A stretch of DNA of 54,975 nt from BJGV01 sp964013575. GTDB taxonomy: Bacteria; Pseudomonadota; Gammaproteobacteria; Burkholderiales; Nitrosomonadaceae. The stretch is taken from positions 1-54,975 of the forward strand of contig CAXGWP010000010.1 of assembly GCA_964013575.1 (NCBI GenBank). Reading direction: 5' to 3'. Shown here one piece after another: positions 5,436 to 14,781 of the stretch. Within the stretch, counting starts at the first letter, position 1, and every line of letters begins with the position of its first letter. The notes below the pieces were generated by a model that searched no databases, had not been told where the DNA came from, and saw only the letters and a program-made list of their open reading frames with translations. The position numbers and the translations under genes are program-made.

Positions 5436-8037
5436 CTTCTGTATCCAAAAGGCTACGTAAACGTTCAGAGCGTGAAGGATGACGTAACTTACGAAGGGCC
5501 TTTGCTTCAATCTGCCGAATGCGCTCTCTTGTTACATCAAATTGCTTACCAACTTCTTCCAAAGTATGATCCGTATTCATCTCAATACCAAAACGCATAC
5601 GTAGTACTTTTGCTTCACGTGGAGTTAACGAATCTAATATAGATTTAGTAACATCTCTTAAACTAGTAAAAACAGCTGCATCTACAGGTGCCATGGTTGT
5701 AGCATCCTCAATAAAATCTCCAAGATGAGAATCTTCATCATCACCGATTGGCGTCTCCATAGAAATTGGTTCTTTAGATATTTTTAAGATTTTACGAATT
5801 TTTGCCTCTGGCATCTCCATTTTAGAAGCTAATAATGAAGGGTCTGGCTCTGCTCCTGTCTCCTGCAGAATCTGCCGTGAAATACGATTCATTTTATTAA
5901 TTGTCTCAATCATATGAACGGGAATTCTAATTGTCCGTGCCTGATCAGCAATAGATCGTGTAATTGCCTGACGAATCCACCATGTCGCATATGTAGAAAA
6001 TTTATAACCCCGCCTATACTCAAATTTATCTACTGCCTTCATAAGACCAATATTACCTTCCTGAATAAGGTCTAAAAATTGCAGTCCCCGATTTGTATAT
6101 TTTTTCGCTATAGAAATAACCAAACGAAGATTAGCTTCCGTCATTTCACGCTTAGCCCTACGAGCTTTAGCTTCTCCAGTAGACATTCTTCGATTAATTG
6201 CTTTTAATTCTTTAATTGGAATACCAATTCTATTTTGTAAATCCTTTAAACTCTGTTGCTGCTCAAAAATTTCTGGTTTATAACGTACCAAATTCTCACT
6301 ATATGACTTACTTGCTTTTATTTCTTCATTTACCCAGTCTAAATTTACCTCATTACCAGGGAATACTTTAATAAAATGATTACGTGGCATACCTGCTTTT
6401 AGAACAGAAAGCTCCATTATTCTTCTCTCGTACTTACGAACCTCTTTTACCACACTACGCTGGGCCTCACAAAGTCGTTCCACCATTTTAGCTGAGAAAC
6501 GAATAGCCATTAATTCCGTCGTTATAATCTCTTGTATCTCTTTATATGCTTTACTTGATGAACCTTTCTTCTTAACAATTCTCTGCATCTCAGCATATGC
6601 ACTATGAATAATCGAAAAACGCTCCAATGCATTTATTTTTAATTTAAGTGCATTAGCAGTCGCTATCGCTGCACTCTTCTCATCATCTTCTTCTCCCTCA
6701 CCCAATTCCTGCTCTAATTTTTCATCAGAAATCTCCTCATCAACTAACTCCTGGGCATTAGGATCAAGTAATCCATCAACTAGTTCATCAATACGCATCT
6801 CATCTAACGCAACTTTATTAGCTAACCCCAAAATACCAGATATAGTGGTTGGGCTTGTAGAAATTGCTTGGATCATATGTTTCAGACCTTGCTCAATACG
6901 CTTCGCGATTTCTATCTCACCTTCACGGGTAAGTAATTCTACTGACCCCATTTCACGCATGTACATACGTACTGGGTCAGTAGTTCGACCAAACTCAGAA
7001 TCAACAGTGGAAAGAGCAGCTTCAGCTTCTTCAACAACATCCTCGTCTGCTACAGCAGGAGACTCTGACAGCAACATAGCCTCTACATCAGGAGCCTCAT
7101 CATGGACAGTAATGCCCATGTCATTAATCATGCTTATAATGCTTTCAATTTGCTCTGCATCCTGCATATCATCTGGCAAATGATCATTGATTTCAGCATA
7201 CGTAAGAAATCCTCGATCCTTACCTTGAATGATCAGACTCTTAAGCCGCTTACGCCTCGCTTCCAAATCCCTTGGATAAGATTTCTCAGTTTTTTTGGCT
7301 TTTACTTTCGATTGATTTGCAGTATTACGTTTTTTTCTCTTGTTGGCCTTGCTTGATTCTTTAGCTGCCATTACTGCTTTTGCAATTTCTGCTACTTTTG
7401 CTGATGTTTTTTTTGACGACATCTCCTTATTTCTGGAGTCTTTATTTTCTTTTTTTGCCTTCTTTGCCACGCCTCTATTAATAGCTCCTCTTGCTATTGA
7501 GGAATTTTTATTCTTGTTTGGTGACTTAACTATTTTCTTCTTTACAGGAGATTTAACCGCTTTCTTCTTTGCAGGAGATTTAACTGCTTTCTTCTTTACA
7601 AGAGATTTAACCGCTTTCTTCTTTACAGGAGATTTAACCGCCTTCTTCTTTACAGGAGATTTAACCGCTTTCTTCTTTACAGGAGATTTAACCGCCTTCT
7701 TCTTTACAAGAGATTTAACTGCTTTCTTCTTTACAAGAGATTTAACCGCTTTCTTCTTTACAGGAGATTTAACCGCCTTCTTCTTTACAGGAGATTTAAC
7801 CACTTTCTTCTTTACAGGAGATTTAACCACTTTCTTTATAACAGAAATTTTAGAATTTTTCTGTGATACAGGTTTTGTTTTTTTACTAGAAACATTTTTT
7901 GTATTCTTCTTTGTACTAGTTGCTTTTTTTACAACACGAGACCGAGATCTAGCAAGTGCAGCTGCAGAGCCAGTGCCCTTCTTTTTTACCTTCATTGGTT
8001 TTATTGTATTTCTAGTTTGCGTTTTTGCTTTTACCAT
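5431..8037 (-). CDS. rpoD: RNA polymerase primary sigma factor RpoD with H1-like repeat tail
   Basis: The housekeeping sigma-70, which directs RNA polymerase to -35/-10 promoters. I prefer ATG 8037 (868 aa), with GGAA upstream, over a TTG four codons earlier. Region 1.1 begins near residue 268. Regions 2.1-2.4 contain ANLRLVISIAKKY, the DLIQEGNIGLMKAVDKF core and the FSTYATWWIRQAI -10 recognition helix. Region 4.2 ends the protein with VTRERIRQIEAKALRKLR. E. coli RpoD is 613 aa. The excess is an N-terminal lysine-rich extension of about 265 residues containing 13 nonapeptides of consensus AVKSPVKKK (residues 70-186). Basic N-terminal tails occur in betaproteobacterial RpoD, but this regular array is unusual. 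It is the last gene of the rpsU-yqeY-dnaG-rpoD cluster. Confidence 0.98.
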   Translation of the reverse strand: MVKAKTQTRNTIKPMKVKKKGTGSAAALARSRSRVVKKATSTKKNTKNVSSKKTKPVSQKNSKISVIKKVVKSPVKKKVVKSPVKKKAVKSPVKKKAVKSLVKKKAVKSLVKKKAVKSPVKKKAVKSPVKKKAVKSPVKKKAVKSLVKKKAVKSPAKKKAVKSPVKKKIVKSPNKNKNSSIARGAINRGVAKKAKKENKDSRNKEMSSKKTSAKVAEIAKAVMAAKESSKANKRKKRNTANQSKVKAKKTEKSYPRDLEARRKRLKSLIIQGKDRGFLTYAEINDHLPDDMQDAEQIESIISMINDMGITVHDEAPDVEAMLLSESPAVADEDVVEEAEAALSTVDSEFGRTTDPVRMYMREMGSVELLTREGEIEIAKRIEQGLKHMIQAISTSPTTISGILGLANKVALDEMRIDELVDGLLDPNAQELVDEEISDEKLEQELGEGEEDDEKSAAIATANALKLKINALERFSIIHSAYAEMQRIVKKKGSSSKAYKEIQEIITTELMAIRFSAKMVERLCEAQRSVVKEVRKYERRIMELSVLKAGMPRNHFIKVFPGNEVNLDWVNEEIKASKSYSENLVRYKPEIFEQQQSLKDLQNRIGIPIKELKAINRRMSTGEAKARRAKREMTEANLRLVISIAKKYTNRGLQFLDLIQEGNIGLMKAVDKFEYRRGYKFSTYATWWIRQAITRSIADQARTIRIPVHMIETINKMNRISRQILQETGAEPDPSLLASKMEMPEAKIRKILKISKEPISMETPIGDDEDSHLGDFIEDATTMAPVDAAVFTSLRDVTKSILDSLTPREAKVLRMRFGIEMNTDHTLEEVGKQFDVTRERIRQIEAKALRKLRHPSRSERLRSLLDTEE
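7480..7830 (-). repeat. 13 tandem 27-bp repeats inside rpoD (AVKSPVKKK units)
   Basis: Thirteen contiguous 27-bp units encode nonapeptides V/A-V-K-S-P/L-V-K-K-K. The central units differ from one another by only one or two bases, for example CCT/CTT giving Pro/Leu. The end units are more diverged (VVKSP at the start, IVKSPNKNK at the end), as expected from unequal crossing-over or slippage in the middle. All units keep the reading frame. Confidence 0.95.
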
Positions 8038-8116
8038 TTTGGTTTCCAAATATTATGGATAATTAAATCCATAACTATTAATTATATCAAAAATTAGTTT
8101 GTTTGAGTGACCTCTA

Positions 8117-9883
8117 TTATCCCAAAAGCACTGCTAGTTGTTGCAATTCCTTTTTTTCTTCAGAAGTAAGCATATTTAAAGGTTTATTCTGTAATTCACT
8201 CATACGATATCTGCGCTGCATTTGTTGTAATCTTTCCAGTGCCCCATTAAACTCAGCTTCAAGATTTATCGCATTGTCCCATGAAAGTATTGCGCTCTCA
8301 GCTCTCTCAAATAACTCTCTATGAATACTATTATTAAAATATGCAATAGCAGATGGAATCGCTATATTTTCTCCAATAAAAGGGTGAGCCTTAATAAAAT
8401 CAAGTAAAGCCAATAATGCATTCCTCTCATCAGAATCTATAATATATTCTGACAAAATTTCTCTATCTATTTTAGTAGCATAATTTGGATCATGTAAAAG
8501 AATTTGAATCAGCCACCGACAGGGTGATATAGGAGTCGGCCTCAATATCTTATTACGTAAAGGTGCTGAAGATACCCTCTTAATCTGTAATAAACTCTCC
8601 AATTCATCTTGATTGATACCACTAATTTCAGCTAGTCTCTTTATCAGCATTAATGAAAGTATTGGAGCTGATATTTTCTGCAAGAATGGTTTTACACTCT
8701 CTACTAAACTAGTACGACCTTCACTTGTTTGTAAATTAAGACCTTCTGATAATCTCTGAAATAAGAAGCTAGATAACGGTAAAGATTGATCAATCAATTT
8801 CGTAAAGAGTTCTTTTCCATATTTCCTAACATAACTATCAGGATCTTCTCCATCAGGCAAGAACAAGAACCCAATATTTTTTCCATCTTTAAACTGAGCC
8901 AAACTATTCTCTAAAGCACGCCATGCAGCCTTACGCCCAGCAGCATCACCATCAAAACAGAATACAATATTATCAGTCTGGCGAAAAAGTTTTGTGACAT
9001 GTCTTGATGTTGTTGAAGTTCCTAAAGTAGCAACAGCATACCCAATACCATGTTGTGCTAGAATCACAACATCCATATACCCTTCTACTACTAAAACTTT
9101 TCCTGCCTCACGAATTGCTCTACGTGCTGCAAATAAATTATAAAGCTCCTCCCCCTTCTCAAACAAAGATGTTTCTGGAGAATTTAAATATTTAGGTTCA
9201 TTTTGCTCAATCACCCTCCCACCAAACCCTACAACTTTCCCTTTCAAATTTAAGATGGGAAACATAATGCGATCGCGAAAACGATCATAACGCTTTTTCT
9301 CATTATTCTCACTTACCATTCCAAGCTTTACTAGTATTGGCGAGTCATAATTAGGAAATATTTCAGCTAAACTTTGCCATCCTGCAGGTGAATATCCTAT
9401 TCCAAAACGAGCCGCAACTTCTCCAGTCAAACCTCGTTTTTTAAGGTAACTAATCCCACGCTCAGAATTCTTTAACTTGTCCTTATAAAATCTTGTAATA
9501 ACATTCATCAAATCAAACATATCCTGGAAAGAATTTTCTTTACTTTTTACATTATCTCTATATCCAGATTCTCTTTGATTCTCTGTACTTTCTTGATCAG
9601 GAACTTGGATCCCTACATTTGAAGCAAGAATATTTACCGCTTCAACAAAATCCATACCGATATACTCCATCATAAAACCAACAGCGTTACCATGAGCACC
9701 ACAACCAAAGCAATGATAAAACTGCTTAGTTGGACTTACAGTAAATGAAGGGGTTTTTTCATTATGGAATGGGCAGCATGCAACATGATTTGCACCAGCC
9801 TTTTTAAGTGGCACATGTCGTTCTATAACTTCAACGATATCTACACGATTAAGTAGATCCTGAATGAACGATTGCGGGATCAT
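8117..9883 (-). CDS. dnaG: DNA primase DnaG
   Basis: Synthesises the RNA primers for lagging-strand replication, together with the DnaB helicase. The 588-aa length is normal (E. coli 581). The N-terminal CHC2 zinc-binding domain shows C37-x2-H40 and C58-x2-C61 within CCPFHNEKTPSF...YHCFGCG. The Toprim catalytic core follows, with VLVVEGYMDVV and the acidic DGDAAGRKA motif. The C-terminal region is the less conserved DnaB-interaction domain. ATG 9883 gives the standard MIPQSFIQDLLNRVDIVEVI start. It lies between yqeY and rpoD on the same strand. Confidence 0.98.
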   Translation of the reverse strand: MIPQSFIQDLLNRVDIVEVIERHVPLKKAGANHVACCPFHNEKTPSFTVSPTKQFYHCFGCGAHGNAVGFMMEYIGMDFVEAVNILASNVGIQVPDQESTENQRESGYRDNVKSKENSFQDMFDLMNVITRFYKDKLKNSERGISYLKKRGLTGEVAARFGIGYSPAGWQSLAEIFPNYDSPILVKLGMVSENNEKKRYDRFRDRIMFPILNLKGKVVGFGGRVIEQNEPKYLNSPETSLFEKGEELYNLFAARRAIREAGKVLVVEGYMDVVILAQHGIGYAVATLGTSTTSRHVTKLFRQTDNIVFCFDGDAAGRKAAWRALENSLAQFKDGKNIGFLFLPDGEDPDSYVRKYGKELFTKLIDQSLPLSSFLFQRLSEGLNLQTSEGRTSLVESVKPFLQKISAPILSLMLIKRLAEISGINQDELESLLQIKRVSSAPLRNKILRPTPISPCRWLIQILLHDPNYATKIDREILSEYIIDSDERNALLALLDFIKAHPFIGENIAIPSAIAYFNNSIHRELFERAESAILSWDNAINLEAEFNGALERLQQMQRRYRMSELQNKPLNMLTSEEKKELQQLAVLLG

Positions 9884-10038
9884 TTACTTGGAAGAGACCC
9901 TATAATTTCTAACTAGTTAATAAACGAAATATAATCCGTATTATGGTTATATTACATTCTCATAGAATACAATAAGGAATGGATTCCACCAAAAACTAAT
10001 ACGTTAAATTATGTATATTCCCAAACTCAATAATAAAT

Positions 10039-10497
10039 TTAAATAACAAGCCTTTCTTTAACCATTGAAGCAACTTTCCCCATATCAGCTCGCCCAACTA
10101 ACTTTGGCTTTAATACTGCAATTACTTTTCCCATATCTTTCCGTTTCTTTGCTTCAATTAAAGATATTGCTTCCTCAACCATATCCTCAACCTCAGATTC
10201 ACTAAGAACATCTGGCATATAATTTTGTAGCACACTAATCTCATATTTCTCAACACTGGCCAAATCATCACGTTTTGCAGCAATATATTGAGTAATAGAG
10301 TCCTTGCGTTGTTTAACCATTTTATCAATTATTGCAATAACTGCAGCATCATCCATTTCAGTACGGCTATCTACCTCACGCTGCTTAATAGCTGCTTGTA
10401 ATAAACGAATAGCATCTCTTTTTTTAGTTTCTCCTGAACGCATTGCAGCATTCATGTGCTCAGTAATTTTCTCTTTCAAGGTTAATTCAGGTTTCAT
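10039..10497 (-). CDS. yqeY: GatB/YqeY domain protein
   Basis: A 152-aa, mostly helical cytosolic protein of the YqeY family, which shares a domain with the C-terminus of the amidotransferase subunit GatB. The N-terminal LKEKITEHMNAAMRSGETKKRDAIRLL pattern is typical (split: LKEKITEHMN, AAMRSGETKKRDAIRLL). The end GRADMGKVASMVKERL matches the domain's tail. The stand-alone family has no firmly established function; an accessory role in tRNA-dependent amidation has been suggested because of the GatB similarity. It sits in its usual place between rpsU and dnaG in the macromolecular-synthesis cluster, about 145 bases from rpsU. Confidence 0.93.
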   Translation of the reverse strand: MKPELTLKEKITEHMNAAMRSGETKKRDAIRLLQAAIKQREVDSRTEMDDAAVIAIIDKMVKQRKDSITQYIAAKRDDLASVEKYEISVLQNYMPDVLSESEVEDMVEEAISLIEAKKRKDMGKVIAVLKPKLVGRADMGKVASMVKERLVI

Positions 10498-10642
10498 TCT
10501 TATTTTTTATTCTATATCAAAAAAATCAAAATTAGATACAACTACTCTAATGATAATTTAATTTTTAACTATAAAAATTTATGAGAATAATTAGACTATC
10601 TAGCAATAAAAATCTGAACTCTAACACCCATTTTTATAAAGA

Positions 10643-10855
10643 CTAGTATAATTTTGGTGGTAGTAACTGACTTCTCAATCTCTTATAAGTCCTTTTAACT
10701 GCTGCAGCTAGTTTGCGTTTCCGCGCAGCAGTAGGTTTTTCATAGAATTCCTTTGCACGAAGATCAGTAAGTAAGCCTGTTTTTTCGATAGTTCTTTTAA
10801 AACGACGCATAGCAACTTCAAAGGGTTCATTCTCCTTAACTTTTATGATTGTCAT
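10643..10855 (-). CDS. rpsU: 30S ribosomal protein S21
   Basis: A 70-aa basic protein of the small ribosomal subunit. S21 helps base-pairing of the 16S 3' end with Shine-Dalgarno sequences during initiation. MTIIKVKENEPFEVAMRRFKR is the standard N-terminus (here MTIIKVKENE, PFEVAMRRFKR) and the tail KRTYKRLRSQ is arginine/lysine-rich. AAAGGA precedes ATG 10855. It is the first gene of the rpsU-yqeY-dnaG-rpoD cluster, so primers, sigma factor and ribosome components share a transcriptional context as in E. coli. It is divergent from tsaD. Confidence 0.97.
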   Translation of the reverse strand: MTIIKVKENEPFEVAMRRFKRTIEKTGLLTDLRAKEFYEKPTAARKRKLAAAVKRTYKRLRSQLLPPKLY

Positions 10856-10965
10856 AAAACACGATCCTTTTATCTTAAAAATTTAAATATACAACTCTAA
10901 AATTATGTATAGTATATAACAGTCTAATACTTTTTTGTTAAACGTATATATATACTTCTAATTTA

Positions 10966-12003
10966 GTGATTGTTCTTGGGATAGAAACATCTTGTGACGA
11001 TACTGGCATCGCAATCTATCATAGCACGCGTGGCCTGCTAGGCCATGGTTTATATTCCCAAACATTGATACATAGCGACTATGGTGGCGTTGTTCCCGAA
11101 CTTGCGTCACGAGATCATATTAGACACATACTTCCTATTTTAAAACAGACTCTTAAATCAACTAATATCAAGCTTGAGAATTTACATGCCATTGCCTTTA
11201 CTCAAGGGCCAGGATTAGCAGGTGCTCTTCTTGTAGGAGCAAGCTTTGCTTCTGCTCTAAGCTTTGCTCTTAAAATTCCAGCAATAGGAGTCCACCATCT
11301 TGAAGGACATTTATTCTCTCCGTTCTTATCAACTAAACCGCCTTTATTTCCATTTATTGCATTATTAATCTCTGGGGGACATACACAGTTAATGGAGGTA
11401 CATAATGTTGGACAATATAAATTACTAGGCGAAACAGTAGATGATGCGGCAGGAGAAGCATTTGACAAAACAGCAAAATTACTTGGATTAGGCTACCCAG
11501 GAGGCCCAGCATTATCAAAACTTGCAGATGCATTTTCTATGTCTGGAAAAAAAAATAATTTTTTATTACCACGCCCAATGCTACACAGTGGGAACTTAAA
11601 CTTTAGCTTCAGTGGCCTTAAGACCGCAGTTTTAACACTATCAAATAAATATAAAATGACTCAGAAAATAAAAATGGAAATTGCCCATGCATTTCAAGAA
11701 GCAGTTATTGACGTACTTACAAAAAAATCTATTGAGGCACTAAAGCAAACTGGAATCAATCAACTTGTAGTTGCAGGTGGGGTTAGCGCAAACAAACGGC
11801 TAAGAGAGAATCTCGCAAACCACACAAAAAAAATGGGCACTTCTATTTTTTATCCTAGACAGGAATTCTGTACAGATAATGGTGCCATGATAGCGCTTGC
11901 TGGCTCATTGAGGCTCCAGAAAAATAGTCAATTAATTAAAAACAATTTCACTGTTAAACCCCGGTGGGATTTAAAAGAATATGAGATAGAATCTAACAAA
12001 TAG
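10966..12003 (+). CDS. tsaD: tRNA N6-adenosine threonylcarbamoyltransferase TsaD
   Basis: Transfers the threonylcarbamoyl group to A37 of ANN-decoding tRNAs, working with TsaB and TsaE. The 345-aa length is typical. The N-terminus VLGIETSCDDTGIAIY is the family signature. The metal-binding HxxxH is HLEGH (H111-H115), and the ASKH-fold nucleotide-binding segments LLISGGHTQL and VAGGVSANKRLRE are intact. The GTG at 10966 places the signature at the very N-terminus, as in homologues. It is divergent from rpsU, with about 110 bases between them holding both promoters. Confidence 0.97.
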   Translation: MIVLGIETSCDDTGIAIYHSTRGLLGHGLYSQTLIHSDYGGVVPELASRDHIRHILPILKQTLKSTNIKLENLHAIAFTQGPGLAGALLVGASFASALSFALKIPAIGVHHLEGHLFSPFLSTKPPLFPFIALLISGGHTQLMEVHNVGQYKLLGETVDDAAGEAFDKTAKLLGLGYPGGPALSKLADAFSMSGKKNNFLLPRPMLHSGNLNFSFSGLKTAVLTLSNKYKMTQKIKMEIAHAFQEAVIDVLTKKSIEALKQTGINQLVVAGGVSANKRLRENLANHTKKMGTSIFYPRQEFCTDNGAMIALAGSLRLQKNSQLIKNNFTVKPRWDLKEYEIESNK

Positions 12004-12168
12004 GAGAACATGCCTATAAAAGTAGTTGATACTTCTGGCCATATAGCTATAGATAGATACCTAGAAATATAGAAATTTAACTACCTAGTTATTTTCTAAT
12101 TTTAAATCTCCTTATAACTCGAAATATGAATTTTTACCTTAAAGGATACCAATTTTAATATAAATAGT

Positions 12169-12831
12169 ATGGGTAATTCTGACTGCAAAGAAATTTTAGT
12201 TCTGTATTCATTCCGCCGTTGCCCTTATGCAATACGTAGCCGTATGAGCCTATATAAAGCGGGGTGTATTATAGAATTGCGCGAAGTAAACCTAAAAAAT
12301 AAGCCGGAACACATGCTTAAAATCTCACCAAAAGGAACCGTTCCCATTTTGATATTACCAAAAGGTAAAGTTATAGACGAGAGCCTTAATATTATGCAAT
12401 GGGCATTAAATAAAAATGATCCTGATGGCTGGCTTAATGCTGACAAAACTGAAATACAATTCTTAATAGAACGTAATGACAACAAATTCAAACAAGCATT
12501 GGACAGGTATAAATACCCTAATCGCTATCCAGAAGAAAATTGCACAGGAGCACGTGAAAACTGTACTGAAATATTAAATGATCTAAATAACAGACTTAAA
12601 AAGCATGGAAATATTTTAAAAAATACTATGTCGATAGCAGATATTGCTTTGTTTCCTTTTATTCGCCAATGTGCCTTAGTTGATACAGAATGGTTTTATA
12701 ATTTACCTATGAAATACTTACATAATTGGCTACAAGAACATCTTGAGAGTACCATATTCAAATCTATCATGATAAAGAATAAATTTTGGTCTCAAAATGA
12801 TAAGCCTATCTTACTAGCTCCAAATCATTAA
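12169..12831 (+). CDS. glutathione S-transferase-fold protein
   Basis: A 220-aa cytosolic protein with a thioredoxin-fold GST N-domain (about residues 8-85) and an all-helical C-domain. The first strand and helix read LVLYSFRRCPYAIRSRMSL. The CPYA motif gives a cysteine where many GSTs have Ser or Tyr, so Omega- or glutaredoxin-like chemistry is possible. TVPILIL has the conserved cis-proline, and DESLNIMQW is the glutathione gamma-glutamyl binding segment. The C-domain has SIADIALFPFIRQ, the N-capping box. No strong ribosome binding site precedes ATG 12169. It is convergent with plsY. The physiological substrate is unknown. Confidence 0.85.
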   Translation: MGNSDCKEILVLYSFRRCPYAIRSRMSLYKAGCIIELREVNLKNKPEHMLKISPKGTVPILILPKGKVIDESLNIMQWALNKNDPDGWLNADKTEIQFLIERNDNKFKQALDRYKYPNRYPEENCTGARENCTEILNDLNNRLKKHGNILKNTMSIADIALFPFIRQCALVDTEWFYNLPMKYLHNWLQEHLESTIFKSIMIKNKFWSQNDKPILLAPNH

Positions 12832-12880
12832 TAATTATTCCCCCCTATTATAAGTAAAGTAAATCTAATTAAATTCTGAT

Positions 12881-13495
12881 TTATACTTCTTTACCAACCC
12901 TTCTTTCTTTTCCTGCAACCAAATTAGCAATATTCGATTTATGACGCCATATAACTAATATTGATATAAGAAAAATTACTAAGGTATCTATATCTGAACC
13001 CAAAAATACCCATGCATAAACTGGTGTAAGAACTGCTGCTACTAATGCTGATAATGATGAGAATCTCCATATTAGAAAAACAATAAGCCAAGTAATCATA
13101 GAAAAAATACCTGTCCATAAACTCAAACCAATCACTACTCCTATTGCTGTTGCCACACCTCTACCACCTTTGAATCCTAAAAAAATAGGCCATATATGCC
13201 CCAAAAAAACTAACAATGCAACCATGGCTATTACTTTATTATCTAATCCCCATACCAGAACAAAATACTGAGTTAATATAATAGTCACCCACCCCTTACT
13301 AAGGTCGCCAAATAATGTAAATATTGCAGCTGCTCTATTGCCACTTCGCAAAACATTAGTCGCTCCCGGGTTCATTGAACCATAAGTACGTGGATCAGGT
13401 ATCCTAAAAATACGACTTGCTATAACTGCAAATGGAATCGAACCAATCAAGTAAGCCAGAATTGTAAAAATTATTGTTGTCATTGTCATTGGCAT
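12881..13495 (-). CDS. plsY: acyl-phosphate:glycerol-3-phosphate acyltransferase PlsY
   Basis: Makes lysophosphatidic acid from acyl phosphate (supplied by PlsX) and glycerol 3-phosphate, the first step of phospholipid synthesis, in the inner membrane. The 204-aa protein is hydrophobic with five or more membrane segments. The three family motifs are present: GSIPFAVI, then YGSMNPGATNVLR, then FLGFKGGRGVAT. Three in-frame ATGs (13495, 13489, 13483) compete for the start and none has a good ribosome binding site. It is divergent from folB, the usual arrangement in many proteobacteria. Confidence 0.96.
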   Translation of the reverse strand: MPMTMTTIIFTILAYLIGSIPFAVIASRIFRIPDPRTYGSMNPGATNVLRSGNRAAAIFTLFGDLSKGWVTIILTQYFVLVWGLDNKVIAMVALLVFLGHIWPIFLGFKGGRGVATAIGVVIGLSLWTGIFSMITWLIVFLIWRFSSLSALVAAVLTPVYAWVFLGSDIDTLVIFLISILVIWRHKSNIANLVAGKERRVGKEV

Positions 13496-13580
13496 CGATT
13501 CTACAAATAGAATAAAATCATAGTAATTTAACGTTAAAAATACACCCTAATTAAATATTCAATATCATAAATTCATACGA

Positions 13581-13940
13581 ATGGACATAATTTTCATCCA
13601 AGAACTAAAAGTAAAGGCTCTAATTGGCATCTACCCATGGGAGCGCAAAGTAGCACAAACAATACAATTAGATATAGAAATAGCCTTACCAACAAGTAAA
13701 TCTTGTCAAACGGATAATATTAAAGAAACACTCGACTATTCATCAATCATTAAACGAATCCATGAATCTCTTGCACAAACACAATTCTCTCTACTTGAGG
13801 CATTAGCTGAACATATCGCTCAAATTATCCTAATAGAATTTAAAGCCCCATGGACAAAAATTATCGTAGCAAAAATCAATATGATACGTAATGTGAAGAG
13901 AGTGGGCATATCTATTGAACGAGGCATATACCCTACATAG
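13581..13940 (+). CDS. folB: dihydroneopterin aldolase FolB
   Basis: Converts 7,8-dihydroneopterin to 6-hydroxymethyl-dihydropterin and glycolaldehyde in folate synthesis. At 119 aa it has the normal size of this tunnelling-fold enzyme. MDIIFIQELKVKALIGIYPWER is the family start (MDIIFIQELK, VKALIGIYPWER), with the E and the YPWER segment conserved. DYSSIIKRI and FSLLEALAEHIA form the substrate pocket, and KINMIRNVKRVGISIER supplies the C-terminal lysine. It shares its promoter region with the divergent plsY and is convergent with hemD. Confidence 0.95.
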   Translation: MDIIFIQELKVKALIGIYPWERKVAQTIQLDIEIALPTSKSCQTDNIKETLDYSSIIKRIHESLAQTQFSLLEALAEHIAQIILIEFKAPWTKIIVAKINMIRNVKRVGISIERGIYPT

Positions 13941-13948
13941 CCTATAAA

Positions 13949-13972
13949 CATCATAATTATTTTATTGTGATG
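13949..13972. terminator. hairpin between convergent folB and hemD
   Basis: CATCATAAT and ATTGTGATG form a 9-bp stem (one G-U pair) around a 6-base loop, midway between the two convergent stops. The position fits a shared bidirectional terminator, but the flanking T-tracts are only moderate. Confidence 0.45.
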
Positions 13973-14007
13973 CAATCTAAATGTTTTTCTATTCTGATTT
14001 CTAAAAC

Positions 14008-14781
14008 TTATTTACATTGAAGCAGTTTAGCAATGAGACCCCTATCTCCAGACTCTGTCTCTATCACATTTATGAAGCCAAGATTTTCTGCTGTATCTTT
14101 AATACGTGTATGGCTGGCATAAATTGGCAAGAGAAATAACATATCCTCACGATCTTTCATTGGAACCAAGGAAACAAGATTCCTTACAGCTAAGCTACTC
14201 ATTATCGATACTCCTGTTATCTTTTTTTCTCTTAATAACTCCAATAAACCTGGCGAAGGTATTTTTGGTCCGCTACGTATATACGTAATAATAGTTTCAA
14301 CCTGAGCTCCACGTTTCTTTAATTCGTCCACTAAGAATTCACGTCCAGTATTCCCACGGAATATTATAATACGTTTCCCAATAACAAATTTTGACTGCAA
14401 ATCTGATAACTCAAGCAAACCCTCACTATCGTAGCTTTTATATGGTATTTGTACTGTATCAACCCCATGTAAATTTAATTCTTCAGCAGTACCAGGCCCT
14501 GGTGCAAATACTTTAACACCAGCGGGGAAATTAAAATTATTTTTAAGTGTCATTTCAACTGCACTAGGGCTTATAAAAAATATTGCATAGACTCCTTCCA
14601 AGGAAGAAAGTATAGTTTTGATCTGTGTTCCATCTTCTGGTGGGTCTATAAATATAGTTGGATATATATAGGGTATAGCCCCAAGAACTGCCAAGCGCTC
14701 AGCAGTTTTATGGGCTGCCTTCTCTGGCCGTGTAATTAGAATATGCATACCTGATAATGGACTAATTGTATTTGTAACCAT
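14008..14781 (-). CDS. hemD: uroporphyrinogen-III synthase HemD
   Basis: Closes and isomerises the linear tetrapyrrole hydroxymethylbilane to uroporphyrinogen III on the way to heme and siroheme. The 257-aa length is typical. This family is poorly conserved, but the N-terminal GMHILITRPEKAAHKTAERL, the YAIFFISPSAVEMTL segment and the central FAPGPGTAEEL are recognisable, as are two alternating alpha/beta domains. The usual partner hemC is not adjacent; the gene stands alone after folB. The 430-base region upstream is very AT-rich. Confidence 0.9.
   Translation of the reverse strand: MVTNTISPLSGMHILITRPEKAAHKTAERLAVLGAIPYIYPTIFIDPPEDGTQIKTILSSLEGVYAIFFISPSAVEMTLKNNFNFPAGVKVFAPGPGTAEELNLHGVDTVQIPYKSYDSEGLLELSDLQSKFVIGKRIIIFRGNTGREFLVDELKKRGAQVETIITYIRSGPKIPSPGLLELLREKKITGVSIMSSLAVRNLVSLVPMKDREDMLFLLPIYASHTRIKDTAENLGFINVIETESGDRGLIAKLLQCK

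Noticed and set aside
7480..7830. Regular 27-bp repeats as a possible CRISPR array
   Set aside because: The units are contiguous without spacers, keep the rpoD frame throughout and encode a nonapeptide. There are no cas genes.
7340..8062. 240-codon plus-strand open frame with repeated GDLTAFFFT units
   Set aside because: It is the exact antisense of the lysine-rich repeat region of rpoD. Repeats of AAG/AAA-rich codons leave the other strand free of stops. It has no independent support.
9884..10038. Internal promoter or terminator between yqeY and dnaG
   Set aside because: I could not find a convincing -35/-10 pair or a stem with a T-tract in this gap.
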